Shown: in pieces, positions 1 through 5,755 of the stretch
Position numbering within the stretch: the first letter of the stretch is position 1
Layout: every line of letters begins with the position of its first letter
Translations under genes and position numbers: made by a program
The notes under the pieces: model-generated
The model's database searches: none
Told to the model about the DNA's origin: nothing
The model's input: the letters and a program-made list of their open reading frames with translations, nothing else
Origin: Holophagales bacterium UBA5704
GTDB taxonomy: Bacteria > Acidobacteriota > Thermoanaerobaculia > Multivoradales > UBA5704
Direction of reading: 5' to 3'
Assembly (NCBI GenBank): GCA_002420005.1
Contig: DIHE01000099.1
Location: 1 to 5,755 of the forward strand
DNA: 5,755 bases

Positions 1-1200
1 GGCCCGCTCGATCGCGACTGCCTGCGGCGTGCGCTGCAGGCGATCGTCGAGCGCCACGAGGTGCTGCGGACGTGTTTCGGGGAAGAGGCGGGACGGCCCA
101 TCCAGGTGATCCTGCCCGAGGTCCGGGTCGAGGCACCCCTCGTGGACCTGGAGCCGCTGGCCCCCGAGGAGCGGATGGCGGAGGCCCTGCGCTGGGGCAT
201 TCTCGACGGGCGCAGGCATTTCGATCTCGAACGTGGGCCGCTGTTCCGGCTGACCCTCTTCCGCTGTGCCGAGCGGGAAACCCTGCTGCTTTTCGTCATC
301 CACCACATCGCGTTCGACGGCTGGTCGCGCGCGGTCCTGGCGCGCGAGCTGACGGTTCTCTACAACGCCTTCCAGGAGGGCCGTCCGTCCCCGTTGCGCC
401 CGCTCGCCGTCCAGTACCAGGACTTCGCACGCTGGCAACGGCGGCGGCTCCAGGGGGAGACCCTGGCCCGGGAGGTGGGCTTCTGGCGCGAGCACCTGGA
501 GGGCGCCGTGCCGATCCGGCTCGGCGGCGACCGGCCGCCGCCGGCCTCTCCGAGCTTCGATGCCGGGATCGAGGGCGTCGAGGTCCCCGGAGCGCTCGAA
601 AAAGAGCTCGAAGCGTTCGCGGCGGAGCACTGCGTGACCCTGTTCATGACGCTTCTCGCCGCCTTCGTGCTGCTGCTCCATCACGAGTCGGGAAAGGACG
701 ACATCGTCGTCACCTGTCTGTTCGCCAACCGCGACGAGCTGGAGACCGAAGGGCTGATCGGCAATTTCTTTGCGGGGCTGCCGCTGCGCACGCGGCTCGC
801 CGGAGTGGGCACCTTTCGTGAGCTGGTGGAGCGGGTGCGCGACACGACGCTCGCCGCGGCCGAGCACCCGGACATCCTGTACGAGCCGGTGCTCGCGGAC
901 GCGGGCTTCCTCGCGCCGGGAGAGCAAGGCGAGCTGGCCAGCTTCCGCATTCTCTTCCAGCTCGCAAAGTTTCCCGCGGCCGAGGCGGACCTGTCCGGCC
1001 TCTCGCTCGGCCACGTGCCGTTCGACACCGGCAAGATTCGGCAAGATTTGAGCCTTTTCTTTTCGCAGTCGAGCCGGCTCTCCGGGCGCTTCAAATACAA
1101 TCGCGACGTGCTCACCCCGGAAAACGTCGACCGCCTGCGCGACCATCTCCTCCAAATCCTCGCCGCCGCGGTGGCCGGCCCGGAGCGTCCGCTCGCGGAG
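1..1200 (+). other. Condensation domain with atypical C-terminal half (N-terminal ~45-50 residues missing)
   Basis: The domain enters just before the C2 motif; the C1 motif (SxAQxRLWFL type) would lie upstream. Its HHxxxDG core is intact and of HHxxxDGWS form, as in ordinary LCL-type C domains, so it looks catalytically competent. The helix-strand block LFMTLLAAF (nt 640-666) is shared with both other C domains of the window. Past that point it diverges: the conserved Asn of FVN is Ala258, and the usual RDxSRxPLFQV segment becomes ELASFRILFQLAKF, followed by a segment around DTGKIRQDLSLFF (nt 1024-1062) that I do not know from standard C domains. It is neither a heterocyclisation domain (no DxxxxD replacement) nor an epimerisation domain (no VGWFT-like motif). 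Confidence 0.85.
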
Positions 1201-1254
1201 CTGCTGCCGGAGGGCTCCGCGGTGGAGCCCGCGCTCGCCGGGGGGCCCCGGTGA
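1..1254 (+). CDS. NRPS subunit, 3' end, terminating in a condensation domain (5' partial)
   Basis: The first base is codon position 1 and the gene ends at TGA 1252-1254, leaving 417 visible residues; the start lies upstream of the window. The protein is an NRPS condensation domain, which forms the peptide bond between two carrier-bound substrates in the cytoplasm. Visible are the C2-type RHEVLRT (residues 18-24), the catalytic HHIAFDGWS (101-109; second His102 is the expected general base, Asp106 structural) and the C4-like YQDFARW near 138-144. The C-terminal half is divergent: where the usual motif is IGxFVNT it reads IGNFFAG (253-259), and where HQxxPFE is usual it reads HPDILYE (289-295). 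The chain ends about 20 residues after the C fold (last residues ALAGGPR), with no A, T, thioesterase or recognisable docking segment. The next gene overlaps it by 4 bases, so the two are almost certainly co-transcribed. Function as an NRPS C domain is clear; substrate and position in the assembly line are unknown. Confidence 0.93.
   Translation, partial: GPLDRDCLRRALQAIVERHEVLRTCFGEEAGRPIQVILPEVRVEAPLVDLEPLAPEERMAEALRWGILDGRRHFDLERGPLFRLTLFRCAERETLLLFVIHHIAFDGWSRAVLARELTVLYNAFQEGRPSPLRPLAVQYQDFARWQRRRLQGETLAREVGFWREHLEGAVPIRLGGDRPPPASPSFDAGIEGVEVPGALEKELEAFAAEHCVTLFMTLLAAFVLLLHHESGKDDIVVTCLFANRDELETEGLIGNFFAGLPLRTRLAGVGTFRELVERVRDTTLAAAEHPDILYEPVLADAGFLAPGEQGELASFRILFQLAKFPAAEADLSGLSLGHVPFDTGKIRQDLSLFFSQSSRLSGRFKYNRDVLTPENVDRLRDHLLQILAAAVAGPERPLAELLPEGSAVEPALAGGPR
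1212..1251 (+). promoter_or_regulatory. Two adjacent inverted repeats in front of the second start codon
   Basis: GGGCTCC (1212-1218) and GGAGCCC (1224-1230) form a perfect 7-bp stem with a 5-base loop. Directly after, CCGGG (1238-1242) and CCCGG (1247-1251) can form a 5-bp stem with a 4-base loop that contains the G tract and takes in the first base of the GTG start. Folded RNA would hide the start region until a ribosome finishing gene 1 opens it. There is no T run, so this is not an intrinsic terminator. Short perfect stems are common by chance at this GC content, and a role is only inferred. Confidence 0.35.
1251..1254 (+). promoter_or_regulatory. GTGA stop/start overlap, translational coupling
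   Basis: The GTG start of the second gene (1251-1253) and the TGA stop of the first (1252-1254) share two bases in a four-base GTGA overlap. This is a usual arrangement for coupled translation of NRPS subunits needed in equal amounts. The only Shine-Dalgarno-like sequence is the G tract 1240-1245, about five bases upstream, which could pair with the CCUCC of 16S rRNA through one G-U wobble. The weak site makes reinitiation by ribosomes ending gene 1 more likely than independent loading. Confidence 0.7.
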
Positions 1255-4200
1255 CGGGCCCGGCTCGTCCGGCGGCCCTTTCGCACGGCGAGCGCTCCCT
1301 CTGGTTTCTGCATCACCTGGCGCCGGCGGAGAGCGCCTACAACATCGCTGCGGCGGCGCGCGTGCGCACCCCGGTCGATGCCGGGGCTCTGGAACGGGCG
1401 TTCCAGGCCCTGGAAGCCCGCCACGCGGCACTGCGCACGACGTTTCCGGCGATCGACGGCGAGCCGTGGCGGTGCGTCTCTGCGCAGGGGAGGCTCACGC
1501 TGGACTGCGCGGACGCGGCGGGGTGGAGCGAGGCGCGCCTGCGGGCGCGCCTCGCCGAGGAGGCGTGGCGGCCGTTCGACCTGGAGAACGGGCCGCTGGT
1601 GCGGGCGGCCCTGTGGACGGGAGCTTCCGGCGGGCCGGTGCTTCTCTTCGTCATTCACCACATCATCGCCGACTTCTGGTCGCTCGCCCTGCTGATGCGC
1701 GAGCTGTCGGTGCTCTACCGCGAGGCGGCCGGTGGGGCACCGGCCGCGCTCGGCCCGCCGGGGCTGCCGTACGAGGAGCACGTGCGCCGCGAGCAGGAGG
1801 TGCTCTCCGGTGGCCGCGGGGAGGCGCTGCTGGATTTCTGGAAGCGGGAGCTGGCCGGCTTGCCGGTCCTGGACCTGGGCACCGACCGGCCGCGCCCCGC
1901 CGTGCAGACCTGGCGGGGGGACGTCTGCCGGCTGCGTCTGCCCGGCGCGCTCACCTCGGCATTGCGCGCCTGGAGCCGGACCCGGCACGGCACGTTGTTC
2001 ATGACGCTCACCGCCGCCTTCCAGGCGCTGCTCGGCCGCCACTCCGGCCAGGAAGACCTGGCGATCGGGACGGCGCGGGCGGGCCGGTCGCAATCGGCGA
2101 TGGCCGGTACGGTGGGGTATTTCGTCAACCAGGTGGTGCTGCGCGGCGACCTGTCGAACGATCCGCCGTTCGCCGAGCTGGTGGAGCGGACGAAACGGAG
2201 GGTCCAGGCCGCCTTCGAGCACGGGGACCATCCGCTGTCTCTCCTGGCCGAACGCCTGCAGCCGGAGCGCGATGCGAGCCGGACGCCGTTCTTCCAGGTC
2301 CTGTTCGTGCTGCAGAAGGAGACGCGGGGTGGCGAGGGGCTGACCGCCTTCGCGATGGGGGAGGAAGGGGTGGAGGTGGGGCCGCAGGATTTCCGCCTGG
2401 AATCGCTCGTCGTGCCCCGCCCGCCGGCTGCTTTCGATCTGGTCCTCCAGGCGGTCGACCGGCAGGGGGGGCTGAGCCTCTCCCTGCTGTACAACACGGA
2501 CCTGTTCGATGCCACGACGATGGAGCGGATGGCCGGGCATTTCGAGCGTCTGCTGGCTGCGGCGGTGGCGGCGCCGGACGGGCGTCTCTCGAGCCTCCCG
2601 CTTCTGTCCGAGGCCGAGCAGCACGCCCTGCAGAGGGAGTGGGGCTCCGCGGGGTGGGAGGCGGCGGGCACGCAGACTCTCGCCACTCTTGTCGAGGCCC
2701 AGGCGGCGCGCCGGCCCGAGGCGCCGGCCCTCGTCTTCACCGGTGGCCGGCTCACCTACGGCGAGCTGGCAGAGCGTTCCCGGGCGTTGGCCGGGCGGCT
2801 GCGGCGCTGGGGCGCCGGCCCGGAGGTCCTGGTGGGCGTGTGCCTGGAGCCCTCGCCGGACCTGGTGGTCGCGCTCTTCGCGATCTGGCAGGCCGGCGGG
2901 GCGTTTCTGCCCCTCGATCCGGCCTACCCGCCCGAGCGGCTGGCCTTCATGGTGCAGGACTCCGGCGCACCGCTGGTCGTGACCCGCCGTGCCCTCGCAG
3001 AGCTGGATCTCCCGGGCGCCCGGCGGTTGTTCGTCGATGCGTGGGAGGCGCCGGAGGGCGGGGGCCCCGCGGCGGTGGCGGCCCCGCGGCGGGAGAATCT
3101 GGCCTACCTCATCTATACCTCGGGCTCCACCGGGCGGCCGAAAGGAGTGGCCGTATCGCAGGGGATGGCGGCGGACCACCTGGGCCAGGTGATGGAGCGG
3201 TGGGGTCTGACGCCCGGCGACCGGGTGCTGCAGTTCGCCTCGCCGAGCTTCGACATCTGGCTGGAGGAGACGGTGCCGCCGCTGCTCGCCGGGGCGGCGG
3301 TGGTCCTGCGGGGCACCGAGATGTGGGAGCCCGCCGGTTTCCTCGCCCGCATCCGGGCGCTGGACCTGACCGTCGTCGATCTTCCGACGGCGTACTGGCA
3401 GCAGTGGATCCGCGACCTGGGGGAGGTGCAGCCGCCGGAGGGCCTGCGCCTGCGGCTGGTGTCGACCGGCGGTGAGGCGATGACGGCGGAGGCCGCTCGG
3501 CTCTGGTTTCGCTCGCCGCTCGCCGGGGTGCGCCTGCTCAACGGGTACGGGCCGACCGAAGCGGTGATCAGCGCCACCTTCCATCCGGTCGACGGTCCTC
3601 CCGCGACGGCTGCCGCGGTGTCCCTGGGCTTTCCTCTGCCGGGGCGCAGCGCGCACGTGCTGGACGCAGGCGGCGGTCTCGTGCCGGTCGGTGTCGCCGG
3701 GGAGCTCTGCCTGGGCGGTGCCGGCCTGGCGCGCGGCTACCTGCGCCGGCCGGAGCTGACGGCCGAACGTTTCATCCCCGATCCGTTCTCTGCCGTGGCG
3801 GGGGGGCGCCTCTACCGGACGGGGGATCTGGCGCGCCGGCTGGCGGATGGAAGCCTCGACTACCTCGGGCGGATCGACCAGCAGGTCAAGGTGCGGGGAT
3901 ACCGCATCGAGCTGGGGGAGATCGAGGCGGCCTTGGAGAGCCACCCGGCGGTCTCCGCAGCGGTGGTGCTGGCCGGCCGCGATCCGGCCGGCGGCACCTC
4001 TCTGGTGGCGTACGTGGCGACGGGGGGGGAGGAGGTTCCCGATCCGGCCGAGCTGCCGGGTTTCCTGCGGCGGCGGCTTCCGGAGTTCATGCTGCCGGCC
4101 GGCTGGGTGTTCCTGCCGGCTTTGCCGCTCACCGCCAACGGCAAGGTCGACCGCCGGGCGCTCGCGGCGATCCGCCCCGAGAGGAAGAGGGAGGACGACG

Positions 4201-5755
4201 GGGGGAGCCCGCGCACTCCCACCGAGGAGCTGCTCGCGGGGATCTTCGCCGAGATCCTGGGTGTCGAGCGGGTCGGGCTCGCGGAGAGCTTCTTCGCGCT
4301 GGGCGGCCACTCGCTGCTGGCGACCCGGGTGACGTCGCGGGTGCGCAGCGTGCTCGGGATCGAGCTGCCGCTGCGGATCGTTTTCGAGGAGCCGACGGTG
4401 GAGCGGCTCGCCGGCTGGATCGCGCAGCGGGCCACCGGAGGCGCGGCGGATCCGCCCTTGGAGAGAATCTCTCGCGCCACGCCGCCTGCACTTTCGTTCG
4501 CGCAACAGCGGCTCTGGTTCCTCGATCGCCTGGAGCCGGGCAGTGCGGCCTACAACATCGCCGCGGCGGTCGAGCTGGCCGGCCGGCTCGACGTGGCGGC
4601 TCTGGAGGCCGCGTTCGGCGAGCTGGTGCGGCGGCATGAGGCGTTGCGCACGACCTTCCGGGAGGAGGCGGGGGAGCCGGTGCAGGTGATCGCGCCGAGC
4701 GCCGGTTGCCCTCTCCCCCTGGCCGATCTGCAAGGGCTTCCGGCGAGCCGGCGCGAGGCCGAGGCCCGGCGCCTGGCGAGGGCCGAGGCGCGGCGGCCGT
4801 TCGACCTCGGCCAGGCTGCGGGTGGCTCGCTGCTGCGGGTGGCGCTGCTCGCCACGGAGGCCGGGCGGCATGTGCTCCTGCTCACCGTGCATCACATCGT
4901 GTGCGACGGCTGGTCGATGGGCGTGCTGGTGCGCGAGCTGGGGGTGCTGTACGGGGCCTTTCTGCACGGCCGGCCGAGCCCGCTGCCGGAGCCGTCGCTC
5001 CAGCCGGCGGATTGCGCCGCGTGGCAACGCCGGTACCTGGCGGGCGGGTCCCTGGAGGCCGAGCTGGCCTGGTGGCGCACGGCGCTCGCGGGGATGCCCC
5101 AGGTGCTCGCCCTGCCGGCGGACCACCCGCGGCCGGCGGTGCGCAGCGGGCGGGGGGCGGCCTTCGGCTTCACGATCGGGAGCGAGGATCTCACAGCCCT
5201 GGCGGCGCTCTCCCGGCGGCAGGGGACGACGCTGTTCATGACGCTCCTCGCCGGCTTCGCGGCGCTGCTGCAGCGCCTCACCGGCCAGGAGGACCTGGCG
5301 GTGGGGACGCCGATTGCAGGGCGCAGCCGGGCGGAGATGGAGCCGCTGATCGGCCTGTTCGTCAACACCCTGGTGTTGCGGATGGACCTTGCGGGAGACC
5401 CCGGGCTCGGCGAGCTGCTCGGCCGGGTGCGGGAGACGGCGCTCGCCGCCTATGCCCACCAGGAGGTGCCGTTCGAGCGCCTGGTCGAGGAGCTGGTGCC
5501 GGAGCGCGACCTCTCCCGGCCGCCGCTGGTGCAGGTGTTGTTCGGCCTGCAGAACACCCCACCGGCTCCCTTGGAGCTGCCGGGGCTGACGCCGGCGGCG
5601 GCCCCGGTGCCGACCGGGACGGCGAAGCTCGAGCTGGCCGTGGAGCTGGCCGAGACCGGCCGGGGCCTGGAAGGGTCCCTGGAGTACAGCCTCGACCTGT
5701 TTTCGCGGGCGGCGGCGGGACGCCTGGCGGGTCACCTCGTGCGCCTGCTGTCCGG
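1251..5755 (+). CDS. NRPS subunit, C-A-T-C..., 3' partial
   Basis: The frame is open from GTG 1251 to the window end (1501 complete codons), and I followed the motifs through it without a frame change. Domain order by residue: condensation about 10-450, adenylation about 474-970, carrier about 990-1058, second condensation about 1070-1501. It is one complete elongation module plus the C domain of the next. The adenylation domain activates an amino acid with ATP, the carrier domain holds it on 4'-phosphopantetheine at Ser1021, and the C domains form the bonds. GTG 1251 is chosen because it lies 10 residues before the C1 motif, overlaps the preceding stop as GTGA, and no early ATG exists in frame. 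The N-terminus has no room for a typical docking helix. No epimerisation domain follows the T domain and the downstream C domain is LCL-like, so an L residue is expected. The antisense strand in codon register is open to 5735, so no TTA, CTA or TCA codon occurs between 1251 and 5735, typical of a high-GC host. The closing domain, presumably A, lies outside. Confidence 0.95.
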   Translation, partial: MTGPARPAALSHGERSLWFLHHLAPAESAYNIAAAARVRTPVDAGALERAFQALEARHAALRTTFPAIDGEPWRCVSAQGRLTLDCADAAGWSEARLRARLAEEAWRPFDLENGPLVRAALWTGASGGPVLLFVIHHIIADFWSLALLMRELSVLYREAAGGAPAALGPPGLPYEEHVRREQEVLSGGRGEALLDFWKRELAGLPVLDLGTDRPRPAVQTWRGDVCRLRLPGALTSALRAWSRTRHGTLFMTLTAAFQALLGRHSGQEDLAIGTARAGRSQSAMAGTVGYFVNQVVLRGDLSNDPPFAELVERTKRRVQAAFEHGDHPLSLLAERLQPERDASRTPFFQVLFVLQKETRGGEGLTAFAMGEEGVEVGPQDFRLESLVVPRPPAAFDLVLQAVDRQGGLSLSLLYNTDLFDATTMERMAGHFERLLAAAVAAPDGRLSSLPLLSEAEQHALQREWGSAGWEAAGTQTLATLVEAQAARRPEAPALVFTGGRLTYGELAERSRALAGRLRRWGAGPEVLVGVCLEPSPDLVVALFAIWQAGGAFLPLDPAYPPERLAFMVQDSGAPLVVTRRALAELDLPGARRLFVDAWEAPEGGGPAAVAAPRRENLAYLIYTSGSTGRPKGVAVSQGMAADHLGQVMERWGLTPGDRVLQFASPSFDIWLEETVPPLLAGAAVVLRGTEMWEPAGFLARIRALDLTVVDLPTAYWQQWIRDLGEVQPPEGLRLRLVSTGGEAMTAEAARLWFRSPLAGVRLLNGYGPTEAVISATFHPVDGPPATAAAVSLGFPLPGRSAHVLDAGGGLVPVGVAGELCLGGAGLARGYLRRPELTAERFIPDPFSAVAGGRLYRTGDLARRLADGSLDYLGRIDQQVKVRGYRIELGEIEAALESHPAVSAAVVLAGRDPAGGTSLVAYVATGGEEVPDPAELPGFLRRRLPEFMLPAGWVFLPALPLTANGKVDRRALAAIRPERKREDDGGSPRTPTEELLAGIFAEILGVERVGLAESFFALGGHSLLATRVTSRVRSVLGIELPLRIVFEEPTVERLAGWIAQRATGGAADPPLERISRATPPALSFAQQRLWFLDRLEPGSAAYNIAAAVELAGRLDVAALEAAFGELVRRHEALRTTFREEAGEPVQVIAPSAGCPLPLADLQGLPASRREAEARRLARAEARRPFDLGQAAGGSLLRVALLATEAGRHVLLLTVHHIVCDGWSMGVLVRELGVLYGAFLHGRPSPLPEPSLQPADCAAWQRRYLAGGSLEAELAWWRTALAGMPQVLALPADHPRPAVRSGRGAAFGFTIGSEDLTALAALSRRQGTTLFMTLLAGFAALLQRLTGQEDLAVGTPIAGRSRAEMEPLIGLFVNTLVLRMDLAGDPGLGELLGRVRETALAAYAHQEVPFERLVEELVPERDLSRPPLVQVLFGLQNTPPAPLELPGLTPAAAPVPTGTAKLELAVELAETGRGLEGSLEYSLDLFSRAAAGRLAGHLVRLLS
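1278..2610 (+). other. Condensation domain, N-terminal in gene 2, DFWS variant
   Basis: This is a complete C domain. C1 motif SHGERSLWFL (residues 11-20) is followed by HHLAPAESAYNIA, C2 RHAALRTTF starts at residue 57 (offset by the preceding Ala-Arg), the active site is HHIIADFWS (136-144; His137, Asp141), a C4-like segment LPYEEH lies near 172-177, C5 is GYFVNQ (289-294) and the block around FQVLFVLQKE closes the core. The usual Gly after the Asp is Phe142. From memory, the combination of (S)LWFLHxLAP, DFWS and VGYFVN is found together in a recognisable C-domain sub-type, often in NRPS/PKS hybrids or at assembly-line entry points; I cannot check this here. Its partner acceptor is the T domain of the same protein; the donor is unknown. 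Confidence 0.9.
1335..1356 (+). repeat. C1-C2 region block shared with 4548-4569
   Basis: The coding sequence for AYNIAAA in the first C domain of gene 2 matches the same block in the second C domain at 21 of the first 22 bases (first mismatch at 1349 against 4562). It is part of the homology between C domains rather than an independent element, but it is one of the closest DNA matches seen by eye and could seed recombination between modules. Confidence 0.5.
2670..4170 (+). other. Adenylation domain, all core motifs, pocket D-I-E-D-V-T-G-I-S-K
   Basis: Motifs in order by residue: A1/A2 LTYGEL (501-506) and the AGGAFLPLDP block (548-557), A3 YTSGSTGRPKG (622-632, P-loop), A4 SFDIW (666-670), A5 NGYGPTE (764-770), A6 GELCLGGAGLARGY, A7 YRTGDL (855-860), A8 starting GRIDQQVKVRGYR (873 on), A10 NGKVDRRAL with catalytic Lys965. 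It is therefore an active amino acid-AMP ligase by motif content. Aligned by hand to GrsA PheA, specificity positions 235, 236, 239, 278, 299, 301, 322, 330, 331, 517 are Asp668, Ile669, Glu672, Asp710, Val737, Thr739, Gly765, Ile773, Ser774, Lys965. Asp668 fits an alpha-amino acid substrate. Glu672 and Asp710 make a basic side chain plausible, but substrate identity is inference at low confidence. Confidence 0.93.
4218..4425 (+). other. Thiolation / peptidyl carrier domain
   Basis: The domain begins at PTEELLAGIFAEILG (residue 990 on) and carries the phosphopantetheine site FFALGGHSLLATRV, with the modified serine at Ser1021 (codon 4311-4313). The third helix reads IVFEEPTVERLA, which is normal for a carrier domain. 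The GGHS form with LLATR after it is the type usually followed by an LCL condensation domain, not by epimerisation, consistent with what follows. A short charged, Gly-containing linker (around residues 975-988) joins it to the A domain. Confidence 0.95.
4461..5755 (+). other. Condensation domain of the next module, LCL-like, essentially complete
   Basis: C1 SFAQQRLWFL starts at residue 1082, C2 RHEALRTTF at 1128, the active site HHIVCDGWS spans 1214-1222 (His1215, Asp1219, Gly1220), C5 IGLFVNT spans 1367-1373, C6 HQEVPFE spans 1403-1409, and the C7-like RDLSRPPL follows. All are canonical, and the SFAQQRLWFL plus HHxxxDGWS form matches C domains that join two L-configured residues. The window ends in the closing helices of the fold (around RLAGHLVRLLSG), so only the last few residues and the linker to the expected A domain are missing. 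Compared with the N-terminal C domain of the same protein it is of a clearly different sub-type. Confidence 0.93.
4548..4569 (+). repeat. C1-C2 region block shared with 1335-1356
   Basis: This is the second copy of the AYNIAAA-coding block, lying in the last C domain. It differs at one base from the copy about 3.2 kb upstream over the first 22 bases. The surrounding sequence diverges quickly, so it reflects conserved protein sequence with similar codon choice. Confidence 0.5.

Noticed and set aside
289..330. Heterocyclisation (Cy) domain
   Set aside because: The active site is HHIAFDGWS, not the DxxxxD motif of cyclisation domains; the same holds for the other two C domains.
751..800. Possible epimerisation domain motif (IGNFFAGLPLR compared with the VGWFT...P type)
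   Set aside because: The resemblance is only to the general C/E fold. The gene 1 domain has the C-type HHxxxDGWS core and YQDFARW, and no T domain precedes it in view.
72..821. Plus-strand open frame of 249 codons overlapping gene 1
   Set aside because: It is a GC-rich shadow of the condensation domain in frame 1, with Arg/Pro/Ala-rich sequence and no motif.
1212..1230. Rho-independent terminator between the two genes
   Set aside because: The stem is real but lies inside gene 1, has no T tract after it, and the following gene overlaps the stop codon, so transcription must continue.
1..1254. Interface or X-type C-like recruiting domain in gene 1
   Set aside because: As I recall, recruiting C-like domains usually have a degraded HHxxxDG site; here it is intact. 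I kept it only as one option under the tandem C finding.
1466..3475. Plus-strand open frame of 669 codons in frame 2
   Set aside because: It is offset by one frame from gene 2. The product is Gly/Ala/Arg/Pro-rich and low in complexity with no motif, whereas frame 3 holds the C and A domain motifs over the same stretch.
681..5735. Minus-strand open frame of 1684 codons spanning most of the window
   Set aside because: Its codons lie in register with those of gene 2, so its stops need sense codons TTA, CTA or TCA, which are very rare at this GC content. The translation is Arg/Gln/Pro/Gly-rich with no recognisable domain, while the + strand carries all the NRPS motifs.

Overview
The window is coding almost from end to end, on the + strand, and holds part of a non-ribosomal peptide synthetase (NRPS) operon. 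Base composition is very GC-rich, and the reading frames strongly favour G or C at the third codon position. This suggests a high-GC bacterium such as a myxobacterium, an actinomycete, an acidobacterium or a high-GC proteobacterium. Nothing here decides between them.

Layout: positions 1-1254 are the 3' end of an NRPS gene whose only visible domain is a condensation (C) domain, missing roughly its first 45-50 residues. The gene stops right after that C domain, with no adenylation (A) or carrier (T) domain following. A second NRPS gene starts at GTG 1251, overlaps the first stop codon by four bases (GTGA), and stays open to the window end at 5755 (at least 1501 residues). Its order is C - A - T - C, and it is cut just after the second C domain, about where the next A domain should begin. 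All core motifs of the A and T domains are intact. The A-domain pocket reads D-I-E-D-V-T-G-I-S-K by my hand alignment to GrsA PheA. Two acidic residues in it hint at a cationic amino acid such as diaminobutyrate, ornithine or lysine. There is no epimerisation, methylation, thioesterase or reductase domain in the window.

How the parts would work: the A domain activates an amino acid as AMP ester and loads it on the phosphopantetheine arm at Ser1021 of the T domain. The N-terminal C domain of gene 2 joins an upstream acyl or peptidyl chain to it. The last C domain passes the product to the next module beyond the window.

The main oddity is at the gene boundary: two C domains of different sub-type lie back to back with no A-T pair between them. 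The junction has a G6 tract in which one extra G would fuse both genes into a single C-C-A-T-C protein, so a sequencing error, a real split and a frameshift element all need to be separated. The largest complete ATG-to-stop frame in the window (5735-681, minus strand) is a compositional shadow, not a gene.
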